A program made the position numbers and the translations under genes. From Rutidosis leptorrhynchoides (taxonomy: Eukaryota; Streptophyta; Magnoliopsida; Asterales; Asteraceae), in contig NC_092335.1 in assembly GCF_046630445.1 (NCBI RefSeq), positions 34,870,501 through 34,934,500 on the forward strand: 64,000 nt of DNA. Direction: 5' to 3'. This document shows, piece by piece, positions 34,785-47,065 of this stretch (its first letter is position 1; every line of letters begins with the position of its first letter). Below the pieces are notes generated by a model that worked only from the letters and a program-made list of their open reading frames with translations, made no database searches and was not told where the DNA came from.

Positions 34785-35161
34785 TGTTATGTCTAACCTA
34801 GATTGTTAATCGCAGTTAAACAACAAGAATTCAACCTGAAAGCCTACGAATTAGAACAACAATGGAGTTGAATTCCAATTACAATAGTCGTATGAAGAAG
34901 ATTTCAATTGAGAGAGAAAAAGTGCAATTACAACTGATTAACTAACTCCTAACTGAAATTGACACGTATATAAGCTAACAGCAACAACTTGCGTAATCGA
35001 TTCTGTTGAAACGACGTCCAATTGCAGCTCCTTGAAGACGACGCACGTGCTGTTCACGAGCTTGCCTCTTATTTCTGTATTTGAACATGTCACGTGCTTA
35101 GCACGTGACACTTAACGAACTCTAACACCCAACTTAATAGTAACTAACGGAATCCATAACA
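34785..35161 (-). repeat. Chromovirus 5' LTR (377 bp)
   Basis: On the minus strand it runs TGTTATGGATTCC...GACATAACA. It carries three CACGTG boxes (35044-35049, 35091-35096, 35102-35107). The last two form a perfect inverted repeat with 9-base arms (35089-35097 and 35101-35109). The matching 3' LTR is almost completely lost (22117-22143), so no target duplication can be tested. Confidence 0.85.
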
Positions 35162-35588
35162 ATTAAATTTTGATAAACGAAAAGGATTTGCCGTTCAAAT
35201 CGGGAAGTTTCATCCAGCTACTCGTCATCTAAATTTTGAGATTATGACTAGTAAAATCAATGTATCTGATCAATTTGCGATCAGATACTATACTCGTATA
35301 TCAGAATACACCTGGAGTTCAGAACATCATCTAACTCTATACAAAATACACAACTTGAATAATATTTTACCCCAAGAAAAACTCTATCAAGAAGGTTTCA
35401 ACATATTAGAGTGTATTGCATTGTGGGATTGTCAAAATGTTACATACCTAGTGGATACATGTGATTTGGAAGTGAATACAAATGAAAAGTTTATAACGGA
35501 ACTAAAACACTTGACTTTCCTTCGTCTATATAGTTTACAGCCTTACAGGTTCTATGGAATTGGCCAAGTCAATATATATGTCTTTCTT
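35162..35588 (+). pseudogene. LRR-type (NBS-LRR-like) gene exon fragment cut by the chromovirus LTR
   Basis: One frame is open from just after the LTR (FDKRKGFAVQIGKFHP) through an ATG at 35244 to a possible donor TTACAG|GTTCTA at about 35549. The C-terminal part (FNILECIALWDCQNVTYLV, then ELKHLTFLRLYSLQ) has the Leu-x-x-Leu spacing and 'L.LWDC.NV.YLVD' phrasing of LRR regions in plant CC-NBS-LRR resistance-type proteins. NB-ARC and most repeats are absent. Upstream sequence would lie beyond the chromovirus, but nothing matching was seen at 21900-22116. Probably a relic. Confidence 0.42.
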
Positions 35589-36190
35589 ACATATACCCTA
35601 ATTTAATTTTATTCTTTGTTCGGTTTATATAGATAAAAAAAATTAGGGTTTATATTTTGGTTGGAAGATAGTTGAAAAATGGAGATGGAAATGATGGGGT
35701 TAGAAAGAGAAGGGAATATGTAAAATGATAAAAATAGCCTCATGTGATCTAATTTAACGAGATAAAATTAATGTCCGTGAAGTTCAAGGCCATTTGTGAG
35801 ATATCTTAATAGTTTGAGGTCAACGAAGTAAAAAAAAAAAAAAAAGTTTAAGGTCACCTACGCTGTTTAGTACAAAGTTTAGGGACCAAGGTGAAATTTT
35901 GTCTTTTTAAAACGGCTATTTCGATATTGAAACCTCTCATTTGTCACTCACACACGCGTTAGGAGGAATCTTTTCACACACCATTGCCGCATTGAGTACC
36001 CGGTGTGCTTTAGATTAAACCGAGTGACTTAATGCTTACATCTATATTCATTACAACACAATCTTGAGAAAAACTCCTCCAGGATTCGAACCAGGGGCAG
36101 AAATATGTGGGGGCAGGGTAGGGTGCCCGCCTCCAGCGGATTTGTAATTTTTAGTATAAAAATTTTAGATTTTTTTCAATTTTGGCCCTA
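35589..36190. other. Unassigned sequence between the LRR fragment and a short tandem repeat
   Basis: AT-rich, with an A-run near 35831 and a GC-richer block at 35950-36130. No coding block or TE end could be supported. Confidence 0.35.
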
Positions 36191-36345
36191 GTGGATTTTT
36201 TCCCCAAAAGTCTCCATATTTTGCCCACAAAGCCTTCGTATTTTGCACAAAAGCCTCCTTATTTTACCCAAAAACCTCCGTATTTTGCCAAAAAAACCTT
36301 AATATTTTGTCCAAAAAACTTCATATTTTGCGCAAAAACATTATT
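36191..36345. repeat. Short tandem repeat, about 22-25 bp unit with TATTTTG core
   Basis: Six to seven imperfect units of the form CC-AAAA-CCTCC-TATTTTG follow one another (cores near 36220, 36239, 36261, 36284, 36304, 36328). They probably belong to a decayed transposon, but no ends were identified. Confidence 0.6.
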
Positions 36346-37254
36346 ACGCTTTTAAAAAAAAATTCGCCCGCAGTGAAAAAGATTTCTGCTTCCGTCACTG
36401 AACCTAGAACTGATCTAAACTCATAGCTTATACCACTCAATACCTCGGTGGTCTACATTCTACATTCTACTAGGCGTTATTAATTGACGGCGGAATATGA
36501 TTCTGATACTTGACGAAATTGGACTTCCTTCATCGGAAAGTGAGAGACCCTCCGTAACCGTTCAAATCACCATATCTGACGATGATCAGCATCGTCAATC
36601 GATAATACCAAAGCAAATCGATCTCGGATTTTGCCGATCGAGGCAAAGCAACAACCTAAACTTAAATTATACCTTCGGCTAAATCCGTAGATGTGGAAGG
36701 ATAATAGCAATGTGCGAGTGTATTTGCAAAATGAAATAGATGGGGAATAGTAAAAGTGGGGTTTTGAATTAATTTTAATGGTAGGAGATTGGATTTGGAA
36801 TTAATTAATGCAAACATCGCTTATGAATAATGGTTTAAAACATCTTGAAGTAGCTTGTACACAAATTTTTTACGATCTGTGATACAATTATTGTTAATTC
36901 AAAATAAAATTAGTGTAGTACATGTTCCTTTTGTTGTATTGTTACTCTTTTTTTCAATATTTTTTTTGAGGTAGGTGTCTCTGAATGGGAAACTAAAGAG
37001 AACCGTAGGTTTAGGAATGGTAATGAAATAGGAGATGATCCTCACACACCATGTTTTATCCCATACACACTTTTTTACATAAATGGACAAGTTTGTCCAT
37101 GCTTTTTTACATAAAGACAAAGATGGAAATGTTGATTAATAAAAGGATATGAATATAAGATTGAGATTTCATGTAAAATAGTGTATATGGATCAAAATGT
37201 GATGTGTGAGGATCACCTCCATTTAATATATATAGTAATTACTCCGTAATATAT
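36346..37254. other. No supported gene
   Basis: A 61-codon open frame at 36497-36682 starts at an ATG but has no recognised domain or supporting splice context. The rest is AT-rich. Confidence 0.3.
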
Positions 37255-37420
37255 ACTCCCTCCGTCCCAATTTAATTGTCATCAGACAAAAAACACACAG
37301 TTTAAGAAAATGTCATAAAAGTACTGTACTTTCTGTTTACTTTCCAGTTTTACCCCTACTTTTTATCTCTTCTTTAATCCTAGTTCAAAAAATTCTAAAT
37401 TTGTACGGAGTTACTAACTT
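37255..37420 (+). mobile_element. One-ended MITE-like fragment (CTCCCTCCGTCCCAATTT end)
   Basis: CTCCCTCCGTCCCAATTT near 37256 is the terminal sequence typical of Stowaway/Mariner-type MITEs. The opposite inverted end was not found nearby; only 'gtacggagttac' near 37403 is reminiscent. It is therefore a truncated copy, with an approximate right boundary. Confidence 0.4.
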
Positions 37421-37680
37421 TAGTAATTTATTGAGTTGTATTTTAGCAACCATCATCCCTATAGTACGTATGTTGATAAGTGAGCACAGAGTCCATTATT
37501 ATTGTGGCCCTAAAATCGAGTACAGGGGCATAAAAGTTATTCAGAATTTGGTTTCTTTTGGCAAAGATCACGAAAATCTTAGTAGGGCACCAACACAACT
37601 TACATTATAAAAGTAAATAAGTATCCATAAACCGTTATGTTTGGCTAAAACAAAATTATATACAATGTCATCAAGGACGG

Positions 37681-38008
37681 AGATTTTCCAGTGGCGATTC
37701 CAGAATTAAAACGCAATGGGATTCCGAAATTTTTTCCACTACTAATTATATTTGAATGTTGTTTTAGTGGTAATTTACTTTCAAAAAACATAAAACTCGA
37801 AAAATATATGGTGTTCGAGTAGTTAAATTTAGTGGTGTCCTAAACAATTTAAAAGAAAAAATGTAAATTTGAAAAATATATAGGGTCCTGCGTTTAAATT
37901 TAGTGGTGTCCTATACAATTTAAATGATATTTTTCTATTAAAAATTTTCAGACTAGTGGTGTCCCGTGACCCCGTAGCTATACAAATAAACTCGCCACTG
38001 AGATTTTC
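37681..38008. mobile_element. hAT-type MITE (37689-38000; 8-bp TSD AGATTTTC)
   Basis: The 312-bp element starts CAGTGGCGA and ends TCGCCACTG (perfect 9-bp inverted ends). Perfect 8-bp direct repeats AGATTTTC flank it at 37681-37688 and 38001-38008. An 8-bp TSD and short CA-starting TIRs indicate a non-autonomous hAT element. Internally a TAGTGGTGTCC phrase recurs three times. Confidence 0.9.
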
Positions 38009-38910
38009 AAGGGGAATGAAGGGTTGTGCCCCCCATTCCTATTCAGATGAAACTTGTAGCCTTTAAGTTATGAACGCTTAAGCTTTTGAATTAGCCAAAT
38101 TAGAGTCGGTATTAGGAGGTATGATTAAAATAGTAACATCTCACAAAATGCGTAATATCAATCAAAACTTCACATATTTGTGTTCTCATAGATAAATAGT
38201 AAATTTCAAATTAAGTATCGAAATTTATAATATCAACCTAGATAATGTACCGTTAAAAAATGATATGTCGTTAAAAATGTAGTAGGTAGTGTCAATATTC
38301 AAACTCTACAATGAAAATTTATCGAAACATCTTTACTTAAGTATATAGTGTCATAATCTTGCCCTGATGAATATGTTCAAACTACACGTGTCATTTCGTG
38401 ATGATATATTTATACTTTTGGTTGTCACTCGTTAGTCTCAAGGATGTTTTTTCAAATCCATTTGTTTGTTTCAATACGCGACAATAATTTTGTTAAATGT
38501 ATTTCATGAATTTGTGATTGGGACTTTATGGTTGTAGAGGTAGTTAGGGTCTGGTTTAGTCACGCTGCTGTTTGCAATGACTAATCTCGTATTGTATTTG
38601 GCCTTCGATGGTGTTATAGCGTTGTTTTTGGTAAGAATCGGGTTGTTAGGGTTGTTTAAGAGGTTTTAACGAGTTTAGTCAAGCAACTGATTGTTTGTGG
38701 AATGAATTGGTGTTGTAATTGGTTTAGGTTCAATATGTATGTCAAATATATCGTATGATTTATCAATGACGTTGGTCTGACTCAATATTGTAAGGATAGT
38801 AGATCGTCTTTATTTAATTTGATATTTTTTTGAAAAGGAAAAATAGAAAAATACAGAAAATGTTTAGAGAAATGTACGGGTTTGAAGATAATGTAATGCT
38901 CAAACTAATA
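38009..38910. other. No supported gene
   Basis: Mixed AT-rich sequence between two DNA transposons. No coding block with recognisable content was seen. Confidence 0.4.
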
Positions 38911-40829
38911 TTAGACCACAGATAACGCGGCGGCATCCGCCACCATGCCATTCGCATGGCTCGACAAACGCCGGGAATGGGCGTTTGTGGCCCGACGTGT
39001 GTCGGCCGATCACGGGGGAGAGAGAGGGGCGGTTTGGGGAGGTGGCTTGATGTGACTGGTGATGATAGCTAGCTGTTGGTGGACTAGCCGTTGGGCAGTT
39101 TAATTTTTTTCTTTTTCTTTTATAAATACATACACAATTTACCTTCATTTTCATTATTCATTTAACACTTTTCTCATACTTTATACATATCAATCCAATT
39201 TTTATAAATATAAACATTTTAGTTTTCATCAACAAAAAAATGGAGTTTATAGTCGCGAGTCTTGATTTGTTATTCGATAGCACTTCGCCCGACGAAGAGG
39301 AAGAATACCAACCTAGAAGAACTCGGGTGCAACAAAACCCATGATGTTTTATTAATAGAGATCGTGAACAAGCGGGTATTAATTTGTGGAACGACTATCT
39401 TTCTCAAACTCCGACGTATACACACGACATTTTCAAGAGACGATTTCGGATGTGAATTCATTTATTTCTCCCTATCAAAGACGGTATTCTCAATCACTCT
39501 TTTACTAATAATGCTCCTAAGCACTTTGTATTTCCCAACAACGTCCGTATGCACTTGGACGTCTTGGTTTTACAACGTTTCAAAAAATAACTTACGCGTT
39601 ACGCCAATTGGCGTATGGAACATCCTCTGATATTTTTGATGAATATATAAAAATGACGGAGAAAACGGGATATGTTTGCTTAAATAATTTTTGCAAATGT
39701 ATAATTGATTTATATGGCCGAGAATATTTGCGAAAGCCGAAGGCAACTGACGTTGCTCGGTTGTATTAGGCGCACGAGGAAAAACATGGTTTTAAAGGAA
39801 TGTTGGGTAGTATTGATTGTATGCATTGGGCTTGGAAAAATTGTTCCGTTGCATGGAAAGGTCAATATACTAGAGGTGATCACGGTTACCCTACGATCAT
39901 GCTTGAAGTGGTTGCTTCATATGATATGTGGATATAGCATTCGTTTTTTGGGATGGCTGGTTTCAAACAACGACATAAATGTGTTGAATCATTCTCCGTT
40001 GTTTGATTCACTCAAAAAGGATAGAGTTGCACCGTCTCCGTTTGAAGTAAACGGATACGTCTATCCCTTTGGTTACTACTTGGCGGACGGGATATATATC
40101 CTGATTGGACAACCTTAATAAAGGGATATTCGACGCCTATTGATGAGCCACAAGTCAAATTTACTAGATTTCAAGCGAGTGCTCGAAAGGACGTAGAGCG
40201 TACATTTGGTGTTTTACAAGGTAGGTTTGCAATTTTAAAAACTCCGGCACGAGTTATGAGCGTTAACAAGATGAGAAGGATAATGTACAGTTGCATTGTT
40301 ATGCTCAACATGATACAAGAAGATAACGGTTTTGCCTGGAGTACTTGGGAACAAGAATGGTTAGATAAACCCGAAAACAGGCCCCGTCGTAATATTAGGA
40401 GAAGAGTCAAAGATCGTAAATCACGAGAAAAGAAAATTCGCGATCGAAACGTACACGATCAACCACGTGAAGATTTAACGGCTCATATTTGGAACCTCTC
40501 ACCAAACTTTCGTTCTACAAACTAGTCTTTTATTTTTTTTAATTCATGTAACGTTTTTTTTTTAATGTAACGTTTTTTAATGTAACTTTTTTTTATTAAT
40601 GTAACTTTTTTAATTTATGTAATGTTATATTTTATCTTATTTACTAAATAAAAACTAATTAAAATAACCAAACAAAAAATCAAAAATAAAATGTCACGTC
40701 ATTGTCATCCTTTGACAAAAGTCCCCATAACAACTCCCCCCCTTTCCCTGTCATGATCCAGTCACTGACTTGCTTCAAAAAGTGCACCTCATCCACTCCA
40801 CGTCACAATCACCATTATCTGTGGTCTTA
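38911..40829 (+). mobile_element. PIF/Harbinger element (38914-40826; TSD TTA)
   Basis: Inverted ends GACCACAGATAA (38914) and TTATCTGTGGTC (ending 40826) are flanked by TTA at 38911-38913 and 40827-40829, the trinucleotide target typical of PIF/Harbinger. The 1913-bp element contains a decayed Harbinger-type transposase and no second Myb-like ORF. A GC-rich subterminal stretch (38928-39090) contains short inverted motifs such as GGCGGCATCCGCC. Confidence 0.88.
39240..40525 (+). pseudogene. PIF/Harbinger DDE transposase (plant transposon protein family), frameshifted
   Basis: The ATG at 39240 starts an acidic N-terminus (DLLFDSTSPDEEEEY). Homologous blocks then alternate among all three plus frames to a stop at 40523-40525. 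Recognisable parts include a MHLDVLVLQRF segment, GSIDCMHW (first catalytic Asp region), SNNDINVLNHSPLF, YPFGYYLADGIY (second Asp) and RFQASARKDVERTFGVLQGRF (catalytic Glu), then a basic C-terminus. Motif order and spacing match the HARBI1-like nuclease fold found in plant transposons. Multiple stops and frameshifts from about 39340 onward disable it. The final 89-codon open stretch (40256-40525) is only its C-terminal part. Confidence 0.87.
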
Positions 40830-40916
40830 GACGACGTCATCGTATGACAAACACATAAGGAAATGGTAGGTCCTAATTTTCTTTGAATACTTTAAAACTG
40901 ATTCACATGACCTAAA

Positions 40917-41880
40917 TGATGGAAAATTGTGTGTACTTTTACCAAATCAGATTAACGCAGCGGATAGTTAAAATAATAATCTTTTATTATTTTATGAACA
41001 AAATTTAACAAAGATTAAATTTTCACTTATTTAATGAAACATGCACACGATTAATCTTTCCCTAAGATCCAGTTACACCATAATAATTGTCATGAATATA
41101 AAACAAAAGAGGAGTTAACGATATACCTTTCTTGAAGAAATTGATGAGACGGAGAGAAACCTACGATCAAAGGATATGATCGTCTCTTTGGATAGTCCAC
41201 TACACTTTCAGACAACGCCAATGGATGCTAGTCCAAACCCAAGTAATTTATTATAATAATCAAATTATTATAATAAATCTTTAATGGAGTACTTGAAAAC
41301 CGTTTCGCTTAAATTTGAGATCAGTCACTTAAAAGGTACTTCAATTCAAGTTTGAGTGTTATCACATAAATTAAAAGTCTTTCTCTCTCTCTCTCTCTCT
41401 ATATGTATCGACCAAAAATGGAATAATAATAATCCACACTTGCAAAAGAGAGGAATATATAGTACTTTTTAGAAAACACCCGTGAACCTTTTTTATTGAA
41501 TTATAGTCATTGTATTAACCCGTGAATCTTTTACTTTTTGAAAGAATCAAAGATAGGATATTGTATTCGATTTCTATATCGGATGTAATATCATAAAGTC
41601 GTATTTCTCAAATACTTCAGGGGTATGTTATGTAACTTATAATTAATAATTTCTATCATGTCGTTTTCATGTGAATAGTAAATTAATTAATTTCGTTTCA
41701 TTTACTATTCATATAAATAGTAAAAGAATTAATTTCGATTTCCTATTTTGTTACTTGAGTAATATATATACATCATATATATATTTTATTTGATGTCTCG
41801 GTGTATATGTGTATGACCCCGAAGGCTCAAATGAAGTTGGCCATATAGTTATATGTTGTACCTTGCACATTAATCCTACA
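40917..41880 (-). repeat. Ty1/copia 3' LTR (approximate outer end)
   Basis: On the minus strand a purine tract ACAAGTGGGAGTC (41881-41893) precedes TGTAGGATTAATGTG at 41880, the expected PPT-LTR junction. The outer end is set at a TG near 40917 only by appearance. The partner LTR lies outside the window or is lost, so no TSD can be checked. It contains a (CT)n run at 41382-41400. Confidence 0.5.
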
Positions 41881-42620
41881 GACTCCCACTTGTGCGTGGC
41901 ACAACACCAAGTAACTATACAAATAATGGTAAGCATCTAGCAACACGTCATTGTCCCCAAATTCATGTGAGGGTAGTTTCTCGAAACTGTTTATGGTAAG
42001 TTTTAAATGTCATTCGTCCTTTTGTTACAGATACTTTAGTTAAACTTGAGATGTGGATCATCGGTCATTCTCATTTGTTTAACAATTTTGTTTCTCGATC
42101 TTAGAACTGAATTAGATCACCAAATTAATTAAGTATCATCTTAATTACATCTGGGTGCGGCCACACAAACATCTTATTCATTCATCGAGGAGCTCAAAAA
42201 GTATCTAACTCCAAACATTTTAGAGGAACAAAACCTATATTGCATACACGTGTCTATCACGAGCTTTACATTATACCCAATAATGGCCTTTATAACAGCC
42301 TTATTCAGGACATCGTTTAACCATATCAAAGTACAATGTTTCACACATCAAAACTGGCGTGCATCTCAAGTCTAAGGACATAAAGACATAATCACTAAAA
42401 GATTCACTACTGACAATGATCCATGTAGTGACATCTCGGATGGGTCATTCCAATATTCATCATCAATGAATACATATGAATTTTGGTCTCTACAAGTTAA
42501 CTATTTATCATCAATAAATATAACCAAAACTTCATATTAATCTTAATTCATGTTATTCACATAACATGATTGATTATGGAGATTTTGAATAATCAACAAT
42601 TACTCATGGATTAAACATGT
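41881..42620 (-). other. Copia polypurine tract and 3' untranslated spacer
   Basis: Sequence between the end of the RNase H region and the putative 3' LTR. It has no coding content and is typical spacer length for copia elements. Confidence 0.5.
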
Positions 42621-45386
42621 TAATATAGAACACAGTGAATGTAGTCAAACTTTCGAGAAATGTGTCTGCTACCTTTACGTACACATGATTCTTTCGCAAG
42701 TATAATAGCACTTGAATTATCACAGTACATTTCCATAGGGAATTCAATGCTGGGAACTGCTCCGAGTTCAGCAATAAACTTCCTAATCCAGACAGCTTCT
42801 TGAGGAGCTTCTGAGGCAGCAATGTATTCTGCTTCCGTTGTAGAATGTGCAACTGTGCTCTGCTTTGAGCTTCTCTAATCAACTGCCCCGCCATTCATGA
42901 CAAAGACATACCCTGACTGGGATCGAGAATCATCTCGATTAGTTTGGAAACTAGCATCTGTATAACATCTAATACTCAACTCTTCTTCCAAACCTCCGTA
43001 AACCAAGAACATATCTTTAGTTCTCTGCAAATACTTAAGAATTCACTTAACAGCAATCCAATGTTCTTCACCTGGATTCTGTTGATAACGACTCGTCAAA
43101 CTCAAGGCTAACGATACATCAGGTCTAGTACATAACATGTCATACATAATGGATCCTATAGCCGAAGCATACGGAACACATTTCATTCGTCTTATCTCAT
43201 CATGTGTGATAGGACTTTGAGACTTGCTCACGGTTATGCCCTTTTGCATGGGCAATGCTCCGCGCTTGGAGTTTTGCATGTTAAATCTTCGCAAGATTTT
43301 GTCAATGTATGTACTTTGACTCAAACCAATAAGCCTTTTGGATCTATTTCTATGAATCCTGATTCCTAGAATATACTTAGCTTCTCCAAGATCTTTCATG
43401 GCAAAACATTTTCCAAGCTAAGATTTGACATCTTGCAAAGTTGGAATGTCATTTTCAATAAGTAGTATGTCATCAACATATAAAATCAAGAAGACAACTT
43501 TGCTCCCACTAGCTCTAATGTAAACACATGGCTCATCTTGGTTTTGAGAAAAACCAAACTCTTTGATTTTCTGATCAAACTTAAGATTCCAGCTCCTGGA
43601 TGCTTGCTTTAATCTATAAATAGATTTTAGAAGCTTGCATAATTTTGTAGGATGCTTAGGATTCACAAACCCTTCCGGCTGAACCATATATACGTCCTCG
43701 CTTAGGTCGCCATTTAGGAAAGCAGTTTTGACATCCATTTGCCATATTTCATAATCATGAAAATCAGCTATGGCAATAAGTATTCTAATTGATTTAATGC
43801 TCTCGACTGGTGAAAAAGTTTCCTCATAATCAATTCCTTGAGTTTGAGTATAACCTTTTGCCACCAATCGAGCCTTAAAAGTGTTTACATTAACGTCCAT
43901 GCCAGCCTTCTTCTTGAAGACCCATTTACTGCCCACTGTCTTGCAATTGGGTGGAAGATCAATCAAGTTCCATACTTGATTATCTTTCATGGACTGCATC
44001 TCTGCCTTCATAGCATCTCTCCATTTGTCAGATTGTGGATCTGACGTGGCTTCACCATAGCTAGAGGGTTCATCATAATCCCCTAGATGAGGTTCATCTG
44101 AATTAATCAGAAGATTTAACCTCTTAGGTTGATGAAGAGTTCTACTAGATCTACGAAGTATAGGTGCAACACGTTCTGGCTTACCAACAGTGTGTCCAGC
44201 TTCAACGTGCGATTGGCTAGTGCCTTCAGAAGGTATGTTACTTTGTGATTCTTGAATTTCCTCAAGATCTACTTTACTCCCACTGACTTCTTGTAAGAGA
44301 AGATCTCTTTCAAAGAATTCAGCAAACCGAGCAGTAAACACTTTGTTTTCAGCTTGGTAGTAAAAGTAGTAACCCATTGTTTTCTTTGGGTATCCCACAA
44401 AGTGACATTTGATACCTCCGGGTTCTAACTTGTTTGAAGTGTCACGTTTCACATACGCTTCACAACCCCAGACTTTCAAATAAGACAACTTAGGACTCTT
44501 TCCATGCCATAACTCATATGGTGTCTTTTCTACCTTCTTGGTTGGAACCATATTGAGTATGCTTGCAGCAGACTCTAATGCATAACCCCAAAAAAACATC
44601 GGTAGAGTAGTTAGACTCATCATAGATCGAACCATATCAAGTAAAGTTCGATTCCTCCGCTCCAACACACCATTATGCTATGGTGTATAAGGTGGAGTGA
44701 ATTGTGAGACAATCCCACGATTATTCAGGTGGTCTAAAAACTCTTGACTCATATATTCCCCTCCCCTATCAGAGCGAAGGGCTTTAATGGTCTTTCCAAG
44801 TTGATTCTCTACTTCATTTTGGAAGATTTTGAATGTTTCAAAAACTTCGTGTTTATGTTTCAGCAAGTAAACATAACCATATCTACTATAATCATCAGTA
44901 AATGTAACGAAGTATGATTCACCATTTCTAGACATAGTTCTAAAAGGGCCACACACATCAGTATGTATTAGTCCTAAAATATCTTTAGCTCTTTCGCCTA
45001 AACCGGAGAAAGGAGCCTTTGTCATCTTTCCACATAAACATGACTCACATACATCAAATGACTCAGAGCCAGTTGATTCCAAAATCCCATCAGATTGGAG
45101 TTTCGAAATGCGTTGTTGATTTATATGACCAAGACGACAATGCCATAGATAGTTCTTGTTCAAGTCTTGCTTGAATCGTTTGGCAGTACAGGTATATACA
45201 GAATTATTATTTGAAATCACACCATGCATATCAATTTCAAAATACCATCACGTGGAATAGAATTAAAATAAAATACATTATTCTTAGAAACTGAAATACC
45301 AAAGTGCGTAAATGTAAGTTCAAAACCAACATTTTTCAAAAGAGAAACTGAAATTACATTGCTCGTAATACTAGGAGCATAATGAC
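42621..45386 (-). pseudogene. Ty1/copia pol, 3' part (integrase, RT, RNase H) with in-frame stops
   Basis: Minus-strand order: pre-integrase zinc region (HCRLGHINQQR...CESCLCGK), integrase core with HTDVCGP, TDDYSRYGYVYL and RSDRGGEY, then HNGV, RT (KARLVAKGYTQTQG, QMDVKTAFLNGDL, LYVDDILL) and RNase H (TEAEYIAA, CDNSSAI). Integrase before RT is diagnostic for Ty1/copia. In-frame stops lie at 44678-44680 (TAG), 43418-43420 (TAG), 43043-43045 (TGA) and 42875-42877 (TAG), with further decay at the end. The catalytic YVDD of RT is intact. The reading frame continues directly from the fragment at 59043, proving that the Athila element inserted into it. Confidence 0.93.
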
Positions 45387-47065
45387 TGATGTGCGAAATC
45401 GTGTCTATAATTTATCTTAAGGAAAATACCGGTTTTAAAGATTGCTACACACTAACGGGCAGTGTACCCGATCGTGTAGTAGTATAGATAATGGTAAAAT
45501 CCGTGTATCGTTCCAAGGACAGTATATCAGTCAAACTAGAATTAGAAACTATATTATGATTAACTAAGTTAATTAAAGTAAAAGTACAAGTTTTATGTTT
45601 TGTGGCTGTTTTAACGATTTAGCCAAATCAAAGAAGGTTAAATGTAAAAACAATATTTTTAGTCTTTTGGTTTATAAAATGCAAATAAATGCAAATAAAG
45701 CAAGTAAGATAGGTTTTGAATTAAATCAAAGAGATGAAATGTTCATCTAGATATTTTACCCTCGGTATTGGATGTAAATTAGATATTAAGTCCTGATTGA
45801 ATAATTATGTGTGTAGTTATCTAATAGGTTTTACTAAGAGTTCTCTCGGATAAACACGCAAATACAATAACAAGCTCAAGGGTTCCCTTTTTACTATGGT
45901 TCTTGTATTTGTAATCAAATAACTATAAGCATGCTAATCACCTAAATCGACTCGCCAAGAGTTCTCTTTAGCAAGTACTCAAACTAGAATTACTAAGCGA
46001 GGGTTCCCTATAACTTAGACCTTTTCGTTTGTGACTAGTTGATCAACAAGATTAAAGACTTGAATAACAATTGCCTTTGCGTTCGCTCTACACAATTCAT
46101 TCCTATTTTGTCTAACCGTTTTAATCTAGTTTACCCCCTTGGTCCGGTTTAGCAAACAATCAATCTAAGACAAGTTGATTGTAAATCAATATGATACATT
46201 AACAAGAGTTCTCTTTATCAACAACATATCAATTAACTAGATACAAATAGTTCTAACAACAATAAGCATGGTTCTCAATTCAAGCTTCAATCTAACACAC
46301 ATAATACATTCAATCAACAAGATTACATCCAATACCTTGGTTATTAATCTAGACAAACATTAATGAAACTAGCCAATAATCATTGTAACAGACAACAATT
46401 CACTCAAATTATAAACTGAAATCATTTCTGAGAACAAGTATATAACCTACAAGAACAAGAGTTCTTGGATGAAGAAGATGTTGATGGATGATGCTTTGAT
46501 CTTTGGCCTCTTCAAAGAGGATGGAATTCTCCAAAGTACTCCTGAAAATCGCCTCTAAACTTCTCTGTACGTAACTCTCTGAAAACAGTCCCCAAAACTG
46601 ACATTTTAAGGTGGAGAAATTAGGTAAAAAGCAGAAAGTTCGGTCACACCTACTTTGGGACGTCGTCCTAAAAGGCAGGACGGCGTCCCACTTTACAGAG
46701 CAAGACGGCGTCCCAATACTTCAAGACGGCGTCTCCATATGAAGACCAGGACGGCGTCTTCCTTTGTGGGACGGCGTCCTGGATGTATTTTGGGCACTGT
46801 TTCGTTTTATTTTTAATATTAGTTCATTTGGACGAACTTTTATATATCGGAGGCTTTGTTATATCATTTTAAAGTGCTATCTTGATCCTAACTCGTATCG
46901 GGATCAAACAATGTCATAAATCATCGAAATTCTTTGTAAACCATTCTTCCGATACAAATTCGCGCATCTTGGCTTATCACTTATAGATCACCTTCATTAT
47001 CTTCGATTATAGAGCATTTTTAGTGATATTGCGATAGATATATATGTTGTAATTGAGCAATATCA
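45387..47065 (-). repeat. Athila 3' LTR
   Basis: Plus-strand coordinates run from TGATGTGCG to CAATATCA. It contains six GACGKCGTC boxes at 46659-46778 with 20, 25, 21, 25, 20-base spacing. Same length as the other LTR, no indels seen. Confidence 0.97.

Noticed and set aside
36497..36682. 61-codon ATG frame as a gene
   Set aside because: No domain, no splice context, and length expected by chance.
46659..46778. CRISPR-like array (regularly spaced repeats), also 51454-51573
   Set aside because: Boxes are only 9 bp with 11-16-bp spacers, in a plant LTR retrotransposon with no cas genes.
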